Assembly: GCA_021802085.1 (NCBI GenBank)
Contig: JAKAAZ010000100.1
Location: 1 to 11,928, forward strand
Origin: Acidobacteriota bacterium
GTDB lineage: Bacteria > Acidobacteriota > Terriglobia > Terriglobales > Acidobacteriaceae
Length of the DNA stretch: 11,928 bases
Reading direction: 5' to 3'
A program made the translations under genes and the position numbers. Below the pieces are notes generated by a model that was given only the letters and a program-made list of their open reading frames with translations, made no database searches and was not told the DNA's origin. Shown here in pieces: positions 1 to 8,201 of this stretch (positions are counted from its first letter, which is position 1; each line of letters begins with the position of its first letter).

Positions 1-1
1 G

Positions 2-1939
2 GAATTTGCGGTCACCCTGGCGGTGACCATCATCATCTCCGCCGCGGTTTCACTGACTCTGACTCCCATGATGTGCTCGCGCATCCTGCGGCACCATGCG
101 CCATCCGAAGAGGGCCGCTTCTATCTGGCATCGGAGCGGGTTTTCGAGCGCATGATCGCGTTTTACGGGCGAACGCTGAAAGTGGTCCTGAGATTTCAGA
201 CAATCACGCTGTTGGTGGCGCTGGCAACCCTGGTCCTGACGGTATTTCTGTACATCATGATTCCCAAGGGATTTTTCCCGGTGCAGGATACCGGGGTGAT
301 CCAGGGGATTTCGCAGGCTTCCCAAACCGTTTCCTTTTCCGCCATGGCGGAGAAGCAGCAGGAACTGGCCAGGATTGTGCTGCAGGACCCGGCGGTGGAG
401 AGCCTTTCCTCGTTTATCGGGGCCGACGGCACGAACACGACGCTGAATAGCGGACGCATGTCGATCAACCTGAAGCCGCTGTCCGAGCGCAGCCTGAGTG
501 CTTCGGATGTGATCCGGCGGCTGACATCGAAGCTCGGAAATGTGCAAGGCATCAAGCTGTACATGCAGCCGGTACAGGACATCACGGTGGACGACCGGGT
601 GAGCCGCACGCAATACCAGTACACGCTGGAGGACCCGGACTCGAACGAGCTGAATTTGTGGACGGACCAGTTCGTCGAAAAACTGCACCAACTGCCACAA
701 CTGGAAGATGTGGCCACCGATCAGCAGACTGGAGGCTTGGCGGTCTCGCTGGCCATCGACCGGGTCACAGCATCGCGACTGGGGATCTCGCCGGCGACAA
801 TCGACAACGCGCTCTATGACAACTTCGGGCAGCGGCAGATCAACACGATGTACACGCAACTGAACCAGTACCACGTGATTCTGGAGGCGCAGCCGCAGTT
901 CCAGAAAGATCCGGAAAAGCTGAGCAAAATCTACCTTCAGGCGGGAGCATCCACGGGTACATCGGGGGCAGGAGCGGTGTCTACCTTCGCATCGTCGGCG
1001 TCGGCATCGGCCGGCTCGAATGCGACCACGACGGGGGTGCTCTACACGCCATCCTCCGGAATACTGAACCCGCCCACGAATGCCTTGAACGCCCCGAGCA
1101 CCGGTACGCCCGGGTCGAGTTCAGTCAACACGATCACCAGCACGGTCCTGAACAATGCTGTTCCCTTGAGCGCATTCAGCCATTTTGTCAACGACACGGA
1201 GGCGCTCTCGATCACCCATCAGGGGCAATTCCCGGCGGCGACCGTCTCATTCAATCTGGCGCCGAATGCGGCCCTTGGCGACGCCATCACCGCCATTGAA
1301 AAGGTGCAGGAAAATCTGCATATGCCGGTCACCGTGCAGGCGGCCTTTCAGGGAACGGCGGCGGCATTCGAGGGTTCGCTTTCGAATGAAGCGCTGCTGA
1401 TTCTGGCTGCGCTGGTGGCGGTGTATATCGTGCTCGGGGTGCTGTACGAAAGCTTTATTCATCCGATCACCATTCTTTCCACGCTGCCGTCGGCGGGCGT
1501 GGGCGCGCTGCTGGCGCTGATCTTGTTTCATGAGGACCTGAGCGTGGTTGCCATCATCGGAATCATTCTTCTGATCGGCATTGTGAAGAAGAACGGCATC
1601 ATGATGGTCGACTTTGCGCTGGAAGGAGAGCGGCAACACGGGAAAAATGCAACCGACGCCATCTATGATGCCTGCCTGCTGCGTTTCCGTCCCATCATGA
1701 TGACCACGATGGCGGCGCTGCTGGCGGGAATCCCTCTCGCCTTCGGCCGGGGCTACGGGTCGGAAATCCGGCGGCCTTTGGGAATTGCGATGGTGGGCGG
1801 CCTGCTGTTGAGCCAGGTGCTGACGCTGTACACGACGCGGGTCATCTGTGTTTTCTTCGACAATCTGGCGCAAAGATTTTCACGCTCTTCGGGCCAGCCA
1901 AAGACCGGCAACGAGCCGCAGACGACGGAGCCGGCATGA
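2..1939 (+). CDS. RND multidrug efflux permease, MdtB-like (5'-truncated by window edge)
   Basis: C-terminal ~645 residues of an inner-membrane RND proton/drug antiporter. The frame is open from base 2, where it already reads EFAVTLAV, the conserved run before the SLTLTPMMCS motif at the end of transmembrane segment 6. The GTG at 23 is therefore an internal Val and not the start; the real start lies left of the window. Visible parts, numbering that Val as 1: SLTLTPMMCS (9-18), the IPKGFFPVQDTG motif that opens the second periplasmic loop (80-91), the second porter/docking region (~95-450), and TM8-12 with LYESFIHPITILSTLPSAG (474-492) and the relay-lysine motif GIVKKNGIMM (K522/K523). Similarity to E. 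coli MdtB around these motifs is very strong. The protein carries a 73-residue uncharged insert in its docking domain (own entry). In the last TM the usual LYTTPVIY reads LYTTRVIC. Its stop overlaps the next start (ATGA), indicating translational coupling with the MdtC-like partner. Drug specificity cannot be told from sequence. Confidence 0.95.
   Translation, partial: EFAVTLAVTIIISAAVSLTLTPMMCSRILRHHAPSEEGRFYLASERVFERMIAFYGRTLKVVLRFQTITLLVALATLVLTVFLYIMIPKGFFPVQDTGVIQGISQASQTVSFSAMAEKQQELARIVLQDPAVESLSSFIGADGTNTTLNSGRMSINLKPLSERSLSASDVIRRLTSKLGNVQGIKLYMQPVQDITVDDRVSRTQYQYTLEDPDSNELNLWTDQFVEKLHQLPQLEDVATDQQTGGLAVSLAIDRVTASRLGISPATIDNALYDNFGQRQINTMYTQLNQYHVILEAQPQFQKDPEKLSKIYLQAGASTGTSGAGAVSTFASSASASAGSNATTTGVLYTPSSGILNPPTNALNAPSTGTPGSSSVNTITSTVLNNAVPLSAFSHFVNDTEALSITHQGQFPAATVSFNLAPNAALGDAITAIEKVQENLHMPVTVQAAFQGTAAAFEGSLSNEALLILAALVAVYIVLGVLYESFIHPITILSTLPSAGVGALLALILFHEDLSVVAIIGIILLIGIVKKNGIMMVDFALEGERQHGKNATDAIYDACLLRFRPIMMTTMAALLAGIPLAFGRGYGSEIRRPLGIAMVGGLLLSQVLTLYTTRVICVFFDNLAQRFSRSSGQPKTGNEPQTTEPA
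941..1159 (+). other. Charge-free Ser/Thr/Ala/Gly-rich insert in the MdtB-like permease
   Basis: This codes for 73 residues (A307-A379, counting the Val at base 23 as 1) between SKIYLQ and VPLSAFSHF. About two thirds are Ser, Thr, Ala or Gly, with some Asn and Pro, and there is not one Asp, Glu, Lys, Arg or His. The downstream paralogue has only about ten residues at the same place (SPEGLNYIYP...GVAPLSAV), as do E. coli MdtB and AcrB as I recall them. By homology to AcrB this is the beta-hairpin of the DC subdomain, which points toward the adaptor and TolC. The reading frame is intact and clear family sequence resumes on both sides, so this is an in-frame expansion, not a frameshift. Confidence 0.8.
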
Positions 1940-4900
1940 ACTTCTCCGAACCATTCATCCGACGACCGGTAGCGACCACGCTACTGACGATTGCCATTGC
2001 GATTGCCGGGGCCATCGCGTACACCGTGCTGCCGGTCTCACCGTTGCCGCAAATCGACTTCCCCACCATCTCGATCCAGGCATCGCTGCCGGGCGCGAGC
2101 GCCCGCATCATGGCATCGTCCGTCGCCACTCCGTTGGAGCGGCAGTTCGGCCATATCGCCGGAATTACCGAGATGACTTCCTCCAGCCAGCTCGGCTCCA
2201 CCCAAGTCACCTTGCAATTCGACCTGAGCCGGGACATCAATGGCGCGGCCCGCGATGTGCAGGCGGGGATCAATGCGGCGCGCACCTATTTGCCGACAAA
2301 CCTGCCGTCCAATCCAACCTGGCGCCTGACCAATCCCGCCGACGCGCCGATCATGATCATTGGACTGACCTCGAACAAGTACGACAAGGAAAAGATGTAC
2401 GACGAAGCGTCGACCATCCTGGAGCAAAAGCTCTCCCAGATTCCCGGGGTCGGACAGGTGGTGGTGGGCGGAGCTTCGCTGCCGGCGGTGCGCGTGGACG
2501 TAAATCCCACGCAGCTCAACAGCTATGGACTGACGCTTGGCAATATTCAGTCGATTTTGAGCCTGCAGAACTCCGACCTGGCGAAGGGGCAGCTTGCCGA
2601 CGGCGCGGTGACGGCGGACATCTTAGACAACGACCAGATTTCCAAAGCGGACCAATACAAGCCGCTCATCGTGGGCTATCATAACGGCCTGGCTGTCCGG
2701 TTGTCCGACGTTGCCACTGTCGCAAACGCCGCGCAGGACATCCGCAATGCCGGGTATCTGAATGGAATTCCTTCGGTCACGATCATCATCTACCGTCAGC
2801 CCGGCGCCAATATTATTACGACCAATGCGCTGATCCGCAGTCAGCTGCCATTTCTGCGGGCCGTGATGCCCCAAGGAATTGACACCACGGTGGTGCTGGA
2901 CCGCACGACGACGATCAAAGCCTCCATCAACAACGTGGAGCAAACGCTGGTCGTCTCGGTCGTCCTGGTAATCCTGGTGGTCTTTGTGTTTCTGCGCAAC
3001 TGGCACTCCACGCTGATTCCAGGCGTCGCCGTTCCGGTGTCGTTGATCGGCACCTTCGCGGTGATGTATCTGTTCGGGTACAGCCTGGACAATCTGTCGC
3101 TGATGGCGCTGACTATTTCCACCGGGTTTGTCGTGGACGACGCCATCGTAGTGATGGAAAACATTTCGCGCCATCTGGAAGCGGGGATGACGCCTCTGGC
3201 CGCGGCGCTGCAGGGATCGCGGGAGATAGGGCCGACGATATTCACCATCAGCATGTCGCTGATCGCGGTCTTCATTCCAATCCTGTTGATGGGCGGGATC
3301 GTGGGCCGCCTTTTCCGCGAATTCGCCATCACCCTGTCGACCGCCATTCTCATCTCGATGATCATCTCGCTGACCACTACACCCATGATGTGCGCCTATA
3401 TTTTGAAAGAGCCCGCAAAGGAGAAGCATGGAAATGTGTACCGGGCGAGTGAAAAGGTCTTCGACGGAATGCTGGCGATCTATCGGCACTCGCTCACCTG
3501 GGTGCTGGACAATCCGTTTCTAACCCTGATCGTGCTTCTGTTGGTCGTCGCGCTGAATGTGGCGGTGGTGATCAAAATTCCCAAGGGATTTTTCCCGCAG
3601 CAGGACACAGGAGCGCTCATCGGCGGCATACAGGGTCCGCAAGATGCGTCGTTTGCTGTGATGGACGACTCTGTGAAGCAGTTGGTGAATGTGATCAAAG
3701 CCGATCCCGCGGTGGCGAATGTGATGGCTTTCGTGCGTTCCGGCAATGGCGGTTTCATTTACATCGCCCTGAAGCCGCTGGATGTGCGCAAGATCGGCGC
3801 GGCACAGATCATCAACCGTCTGCGGCCCAAGCTGAATCGGCTGCCCGTCGCCTCCGCATTTCTACAGGCTGCGCAGGACTTGCGCATCGGGGGCCGCATG
3901 AGCAATGCCCTGTATCAATACACGCTGCAATCGGACAGCGTGACGGACCTGTCCAAATGGGGCCCCATTCTGCTGGCAAACATGCAAGAGCTTCCGGGCT
4001 TTCAGGACGTGAACACGGACCAGCAAAATGGAGGCCTGGAGGAATATGTCACCTATGACCGCGCCACCGCGGCCAGACTCGGCCTCACTTCCCAGTCACT
4101 GGATTCCAGCCTGTACGGCGCATTTGGCCAGTCCGAGGTATCGCTTATCTATACGCAATTGAACCAGTACTACGTAGTAATGGAGGCAGCGCCCCAATTC
4201 TGGCAGTCTCCAGAAGGGCTCAATTACATCTATCCATCCGCCAACATCCGTGGCGTCGCGCCGCTGAGCGCCGTCGCCATCGCCCGAGCGAACACCACGC
4301 CACTGCAAGTGAACCATACCGGGCTGTTCCCATCGGTGACCCTGTCGTTCAATCTTGCGCCGGGCTTGTCGTTGAGCGATGCCACGCGGATGATTGCCCA
4401 AATGCAGCGGAAGCTGAACACGCCTTCCACCCTGCACGGCTTCTTTGCCGGCACGCTCGAGGCGTATCAGCAGTCTTTGAAGACGGAGCCTATTCTGGTG
4501 ATCACGGCGCTGCTGGCGGTGTACATCGTTCTCGGCATCCTCTATGAAAGTCTGGTGCATCCGTTGACGATCATCTCCACGCTGCCATCGGCGAGCGTAG
4601 GGGCGATGCTGGCGCTGATGCTGTTCAAGATCGATTTGAACGTAATTTCGATTATTGGAATCGTGCTGCTGATCGGCATCGTGAAGAAGAACGCTATTAT
4701 GATGATCGACTTTGCGCTGGTGGCTGAGCGCGAGAGAGGCATGAACACCTCCGATGCGATCTTTGAAGCGTGCATGCTGCGCTTCCGCCCGATTTTGATG
4801 ACGACCATGGCGGCCTTGTTCGGCGCATTGCCGCTGGCGTTCGGCACAGGCACCGGCTCGGAGTTGCGGCGGCCGCTGGGGATTACCATCGTCGGAGGAT

Positions 4901-5028
4901 TGATTGTCAGTCAGGCGCTGACGCTGTATACCACTCCGGTGATCTATCTCTATATGGATCGTTTGCGGCTGCGAGCGATGGGAAAGCAGCGCGACACTCT
5001 GCATGACGCGATGGGCGAAGCCACATAG
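1936..5028 (+). CDS. RND multidrug efflux permease, MdtC-like
   Basis: Complete 1030-residue RND proton/drug antiporter of the inner membrane, close to the length of E. coli MdtC (~1025). The start ATG overlaps the upstream stop and has GGAG at 1927-1930 with a 5-nt spacer. Order of parts: TM1 (about 11-32, after the typical NFSEPFIRRPVATTLL start), the first periplasmic porter/docking loop with VSPLPQIDFPTISI (34-47), and TM2-6 (about 335-485). TM4 carries the proton-relay pair D401/D402 in TGFVVDDAIVVMENI. SLTTTPMMCAY (478-488) follows, then IPKGFFPQQDTGA (548-560), the second periplasmic loop (~560-850) and TM8-12 with ILYESLVHPLTIISTLPSA and the relay lysine in GIVKKNAIMMIDFAL (K917/K918). 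The tail VGGLIVSQALTLYTTPVIYLYMDRLRLR resembles MdtC more than MdtB. All residues of the proton relay that I can place are present, so it should be active. In MdtABC the two different permeases form a mixed trimer, and the same is likely here. Confidence 0.95.
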   Translation: MNFSEPFIRRPVATTLLTIAIAIAGAIAYTVLPVSPLPQIDFPTISIQASLPGASARIMASSVATPLERQFGHIAGITEMTSSSQLGSTQVTLQFDLSRDINGAARDVQAGINAARTYLPTNLPSNPTWRLTNPADAPIMIIGLTSNKYDKEKMYDEASTILEQKLSQIPGVGQVVVGGASLPAVRVDVNPTQLNSYGLTLGNIQSILSLQNSDLAKGQLADGAVTADILDNDQISKADQYKPLIVGYHNGLAVRLSDVATVANAAQDIRNAGYLNGIPSVTIIIYRQPGANIITTNALIRSQLPFLRAVMPQGIDTTVVLDRTTTIKASINNVEQTLVVSVVLVILVVFVFLRNWHSTLIPGVAVPVSLIGTFAVMYLFGYSLDNLSLMALTISTGFVVDDAIVVMENISRHLEAGMTPLAAALQGSREIGPTIFTISMSLIAVFIPILLMGGIVGRLFREFAITLSTAILISMIISLTTTPMMCAYILKEPAKEKHGNVYRASEKVFDGMLAIYRHSLTWVLDNPFLTLIVLLLVVALNVAVVIKIPKGFFPQQDTGALIGGIQGPQDASFAVMDDSVKQLVNVIKADPAVANVMAFVRSGNGGFIYIALKPLDVRKIGAAQIINRLRPKLNRLPVASAFLQAAQDLRIGGRMSNALYQYTLQSDSVTDLSKWGPILLANMQELPGFQDVNTDQQNGGLEEYVTYDRATAARLGLTSQSLDSSLYGAFGQSEVSLIYTQLNQYYVVMEAAPQFWQSPEGLNYIYPSANIRGVAPLSAVAIARANTTPLQVNHTGLFPSVTLSFNLAPGLSLSDATRMIAQMQRKLNTPSTLHGFFAGTLEAYQQSLKTEPILVITALLAVYIVLGILYESLVHPLTIISTLPSASVGAMLALMLFKIDLNVISIIGIVLLIGIVKKNAIMMIDFALVAERERGMNTSDAIFEACMLRFRPILMTTMAALFGALPLAFGTGTGSELRRPLGITIVGGLIVSQALTLYTTPVIYLYMDRLRLRAMGKQRDTLHDAMGEAT

Positions 5029-5098
5029 AGCATGGAAGAGTTCAGAATGCGGTCGGCACGCATTGCAATTTGACAGTGCCGAGAGAAGCGAGCAAGGC

Positions 5099-5104
5099 AG
5101 GAAG
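5099..5104 (+). promoter_or_regulatory. Ribosome binding site of the outer-membrane lipoprotein gene
   Basis: AGGAAG lies six nucleotides before the ATG at 5111. An in-frame ATG at 5003 gives a longer reading, but it lies inside the upstream permease gene, has no Shine-Dalgarno and would put 36 non-family residues before the lipoprotein signal peptide. This site decides the start at 5111. Confidence 0.65.
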
Positions 5105-5110
5105 CACCTT

Positions 5111-6667
5111 ATGAAGAGAACCTCCATTCCGAAAAAGACGACGATCCGGCAACCGAGGGCTGCGGACCGCCGCTTCAGAACGCTGTCTGTCTGGGGAGCG
5201 GCGCTCCTCAGTTATGCACTGGCCGGCTGCACGGTGGGGCCGAAGTATCACCCACCGAAAACGCAGGCGCCGACGGCATATAAAGAGACACCCGCGCCGC
5301 AACAGAATCCAGACATCTGGACGCCTGCGCAGCCGCAGGATGCGATGCTGCGCGGCAACTGGTGGGAAGTATTCCACGAGCCGGAATTGAACGCGCTTGA
5401 GGACCAGCTGAATATCAACAATCAAACCATCAAGCAATACTTCGAGAATTTCATGGAAGCGCGGGCGCTGGTCGGCGAAGCGCGGGCGCTCTACTTTCCT
5501 ACCGCTACGGGAACACCGTCTTTTTCCCGCTCGCTCTCCTCGGGCAACCTAACGAACTCCACAACTGCCAACGTCGGGAAGCTATTCACGCTCTATCAGC
5601 TTCCCGCAAACGTCTCCTGGGCGCCGGACGTGTGGGGCAGAGTGCGGAATACCGTACATGCGGCTGAATACAACGCGCAGGTGAGCGCAGCCGATCTTGA
5701 GAATGAGCGGTTAAGCGAACAGGTCGCACTGGCTGAGTATTTCTTTGAAATCCGCGGGCAGGACGCGCTGGTCCGTCTATATGCCGAGACGGTGGAAGCG
5801 GACAGGAAAACACTTGCGTTGACGCAAAGCCTGTATGAAACGGGAGTGGACGACAGGGTTTCCGTAGTGGAGGCGCAAAGCACACTGCAGAGCGCCGAAT
5901 CCGCGGCCACCAACCTTGGCATCCTGCGGGCGCAATATGAGCACGCGATCGCGGTCCTGGTGGGCAAACAGGCATCCAATTTCTCGATCCCCGTCCGGCC
6001 TCTCACTGTCGCTCCGCCGCCAATCCCGATTGGGATACCGTCGCAGTTGCTGGAGCGCCGCCCAGACGTCGCGGCGGCGGAACGCACCATGGCCGCGGCG
6101 AATGCTGAAATCGGCGTGGCCTATTCCGCGTTCTATCCCAACCTGATTCTCTCCGCCAATGGAGGCACGCAAAGCTCGGCGTTTTCCCACCTGCTCGACT
6201 GGCCCAGCCGCTTCTGGTCGGTCGGACCCTCCATCTCCGTGCCACTCTTCAATGCCGCTCTGAACCCAACGCTGCATGAGTATGTCGCAATCTACAATGC
6301 GGACCTCGCCAACTATCGCCAGACCGTGTTGACCGCCTTCCAGCAGGTGGAGGATTATCTGGCCCAAGTGAGCATCCTGTCGCGACAGATTCAGCAGCAA
6401 AGGCAGGCTGTATCCTCCGCGCAAGATGCCCTGAATCTGGAAATCAGCCGCTATGAAACTGGCGTCGATCCCTATATCGACGTGGTCATATTGCAGACGA
6501 CGTTGCTGGGCGATCAGCAGACCCTGGCCGATCTGCAAGTGGAGCAGATGATGGGCGCGGTGGAATTGGTAGGCTCTTTGGGTGGAGGCTGGGACACCTC
6601 GCAACTGCCGACACCGGCGCAGGTGGCCAAGGGACCGGCCAAAGCAGAGACAAAAATTCAGCAATAA
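5111..6667 (+). CDS. NodT-family outer-membrane efflux lipoprotein (TolC-like)
   Basis: 518-residue outer-membrane channel component of a tripartite RND pump; trimers form a beta-barrel with a periplasmic alpha-helical tunnel. The N-terminus has a basic stretch, a hydrophobic segment (about 25-38) and the lipobox LAGC, so the acylated residue is C40, followed directly by TVGPKYHPP, the classic start of NodT/OprM/CusC-type lipoproteins. Two outer-membrane-efflux repeats follow: about 95-290 with WWEVF and LNALEDQLNINNQ, and about 305-500 with LLERRPDVAAAERTMAAANAEIGVAYSAFYPNL, then the mirrored SRYETGVDPYIDVV motif near the end. The first repeat has the matching SLYETGVDDRVSVVEAQSTL. The gene follows the MdtC-like permease after 82 bp, so it is very probably the cognate exit duct. 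The signal peptide n-region (~24 residues, many Arg/Lys) is long for a lipoprotein. The C-terminal tail after GGGWD (~20 residues) is low-complexity, as is usual. Confidence 0.93.
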   Translation: MKRTSIPKKTTIRQPRAADRRFRTLSVWGAALLSYALAGCTVGPKYHPPKTQAPTAYKETPAPQQNPDIWTPAQPQDAMLRGNWWEVFHEPELNALEDQLNINNQTIKQYFENFMEARALVGEARALYFPTATGTPSFSRSLSSGNLTNSTTANVGKLFTLYQLPANVSWAPDVWGRVRNTVHAAEYNAQVSAADLENERLSEQVALAEYFFEIRGQDALVRLYAETVEADRKTLALTQSLYETGVDDRVSVVEAQSTLQSAESAATNLGILRAQYEHAIAVLVGKQASNFSIPVRPLTVAPPPIPIGIPSQLLERRPDVAAAERTMAAANAEIGVAYSAFYPNLILSANGGTQSSAFSHLLDWPSRFWSVGPSISVPLFNAALNPTLHEYVAIYNADLANYRQTVLTAFQQVEDYLAQVSILSRQIQQQRQAVSSAQDALNLEISRYETGVDPYIDVVILQTTLLGDQQTLADLQVEQMMGAVELVGSLGGGWDTSQLPTPAQVAKGPAKAETKIQQ

Positions 6668-6721
6668 GCTTCACGAAATTCAGCCGCGGTCGAACCGTTC
6701 AGAAAGACGCGAGGGCAATCC

Positions 6722-8080
6722 ATGGAAAACGTCAGCACCGCTCCGATTGCCGGCGCTGCTCGCCTGCGGCGCACGCTCACATTGTGGGACTTGATCCTGT
6801 ATGGCGTGATCGTGGTGCAGCCTGTCGCTCCCATGTCCGTGTTCGGCGTGCTCAGCGACCGCAGTCATGGCCATGTGGTCACCACCATACTGATCGCCAT
6901 GGTGGCGATGCTGTTTACAGCCATCAGTTATGGCCGCATGGCGCGCGTGTATCCGAGCGCGGGTTCGGCTTTCACGTATGTCGGCCAGGAGATCAACCCG
7001 GCGTTGGGCTACATTACGGGCTGGGGCATGGTGATGGATTATCTGCTGAATCCTCTGATCTGTACCATCTGGTGCAGCCAGCAGGCGCATGTATTTGCCC
7101 CGCAGGTCCCGTATTGGGGCTGGGTGATTTTCTTCGTGCTTTTGTTTACCGAACTCAACGTGCGGGGAGTCAAGACTTCTGCTCGCGTGAATGCCGGCCT
7201 GGCCACGGGGATGGGCGTTGTGATCGCGATATTTTTTGTGGTCGCGGCACGCTACATTTTTGGACACCCGCATGATGGGGCCGCTTTTTTCCTGCAACCT
7301 TTTTACGATCCAAAAACCTGGAACTCGAAGGCAATTCTGGGCGGCACTTCCATCGCTGTGCTGACCTATATCGGCTTCGATGGCATTTCGACATTGTCGG
7401 AAGAGGTGGAAAATCCGCGACGCAACATCCTGCTGGCGACGGTGCTGACGTGCCTGGTAATTGGCATTCTTTCCGCCTTCGAGGTGTATGCCGCGCAGCT
7501 GATCTGGCCGGCCTGGCTGCCATTTCCAAATGTCGATACGGCCTTCGTTCACGTGGCCGCGCGAGCCTGGCATCCCATGTTGGCAATTGTAGGAGTGACC
7601 CTGCTGGTGGCGAACTTCGGCTCCGCCATGGGGGCGCAGCTGGGCGCTGCCCGCCTGCTGTACGGGATGGGCCGCAGCGAGGCGCTGCCGAAGTCATTTT
7701 TCGGCAAAGTCGATCCGCAGCGGCATGTGCCCCGCAACAATGTGATTTTTGTCGGACTGATTGCGCTGATTGGAGCATTCGTCATGAGCTTCGGACTGGG
7801 GGCGCAAATGCTGAATTTCGGCGCCTTGATCGCGTTCATGGGCGTGAATGCCGCGGCGTTCATCCATTATTTTGTTCGGGCAGAGGAGAAGAAGCTGACT
7901 CACTTTATTCCTCCAGTCGCAGGATTCTGCATCTGTCTGCTGCTGTGGGTGAACCTGAGCCACACCGCAATCCTGGCAGGCGTGACCTGGATGGCGATCG
8001 GCATCAGCTTTGGCGCATGGAAAACGCACGGATTCCGCAAGAACCTGATCAATTTCGAACTGCCGCCGGACGAGGCATAG
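6722..8080 (+). CDS. APC-superfamily amino-acid/polyamine permease, PuuP-like
   Basis: 452-residue inner-membrane permease with about 12 hydrophobic segments, the length of the putrescine importer PuuP (~460). The start ATG has GAGGG at 6711-6715 with a 6-nt spacer. Family signatures in order: RRTLTLWDLILYGV at the first helix, AISYGRMARVYPSAGSAFTYVGQEINP (PuuP: [27 protein letters not shown]), GFDGISTLSEEVENPRR (PuuP: GFDAVTTLSEE), ARLLYGMGRSEALP, LNFGALIAFMGVN and LLWVNLSHTAI. These matches, recalled from E. coli PuuP, place it in that branch of the APC family. Substrates there are putrescine and other amines or amino acids taken up by proton symport; the exact substrate here is not determined by sequence. 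It begins 54 bp after the efflux lipoprotein with no visible terminator between, so it may be read from the efflux operon, although its role fits better with the secreted hydrolase downstream. Confidence 0.87.
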   Translation: MENVSTAPIAGAARLRRTLTLWDLILYGVIVVQPVAPMSVFGVLSDRSHGHVVTTILIAMVAMLFTAISYGRMARVYPSAGSAFTYVGQEINPALGYITGWGMVMDYLLNPLICTIWCSQQAHVFAPQVPYWGWVIFFVLLFTELNVRGVKTSARVNAGLATGMGVVIAIFFVVAARYIFGHPHDGAAFFLQPFYDPKTWNSKAILGGTSIAVLTYIGFDGISTLSEEVENPRRNILLATVLTCLVIGILSAFEVYAAQLIWPAWLPFPNVDTAFVHVAARAWHPMLAIVGVTLLVANFGSAMGAQLGAARLLYGMGRSEALPKSFFGKVDPQRHVPRNNVIFVGLIALIGAFVMSFGLGAQMLNFGALIAFMGVNAAAFIHYFVRAEEKKLTHFIPPVAGFCICLLLWVNLSHTAILAGVTWMAIGISFGAWKTHGFRKNLINFELPPDEA

Positions 8081-8162
8081 CAGCGATCCGCGGGGCGCGA
8101 GCAGACGATGGCGGCCTATGCAGCAAAAGCGTACAAAAGACCGTTTCCGGGATTACCATGCT

Positions 8163-8188
8163 CGATGGGTGTTTGCGAATGCCCATCG
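8163..8188 (+). promoter_or_regulatory. Hairpin abutting the ribosome binding site of the hydrolase gene
   Basis: A 26-nt inverted repeat pairs 8163-8173 with 8178-8188 around a TGCG loop: seven Watson-Crick pairs (CGATGGG/CCCATCG), two G-T wobbles and two A-T pairs. It ends one base before the GGAGA ribosome binding site at 8190-8194. No T-run follows, so it does not look like a Rho-independent terminator. Possible roles are mRNA stabilisation between permease and hydrolase or control of hydrolase translation. Function is inferred. Confidence 0.45.
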
Positions 8189-8189
8189 T

Positions 8190-8194
8190 GGAGA
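8190..8194 (+). promoter_or_regulatory. Ribosome binding site of the CocE-type hydrolase
   Basis: GGAGA with a 7-nt spacer to the ATG at 8202. It supports this start over the in-frame ATG at 8118, because the protein from 8202 opens directly with a signal peptide while the longer version would bury it behind 28 charged residues. Confidence 0.6.
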
Positions 8195-8201
8195 ATTCAA
8201 A

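Noticed and set aside
23..25. GTG as start of the first permease
   Set aside because: The frame is open to the window edge, and the residues before it (EFAVTLA) are conserved RND sequence.
5003..5110. Upstream in-frame ATG extending the efflux lipoprotein by 36 residues
   Set aside because: It overlaps the permease gene and would precede the lipoprotein signal peptide with non-family sequence; ATG 5111 has AGGAAG at good spacing.
4096..5127. Long minus-strand frame opposite the MdtC-like gene (also 50-874, 2623-3489, 5777-6664, 6680-7573 and 8934-9995)
   Set aside because: These antisense frames are GC-rich shadows of genes with clear family matches; they show His/Arg/Gln-rich low-quality protein with no recognisable domain.
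8118..8201. Upstream in-frame ATG extending the hydrolase by 28 residues
   Set aside because: It would place charged residues before the signal peptide and code through the hairpin; GGAGA supports ATG 8202.
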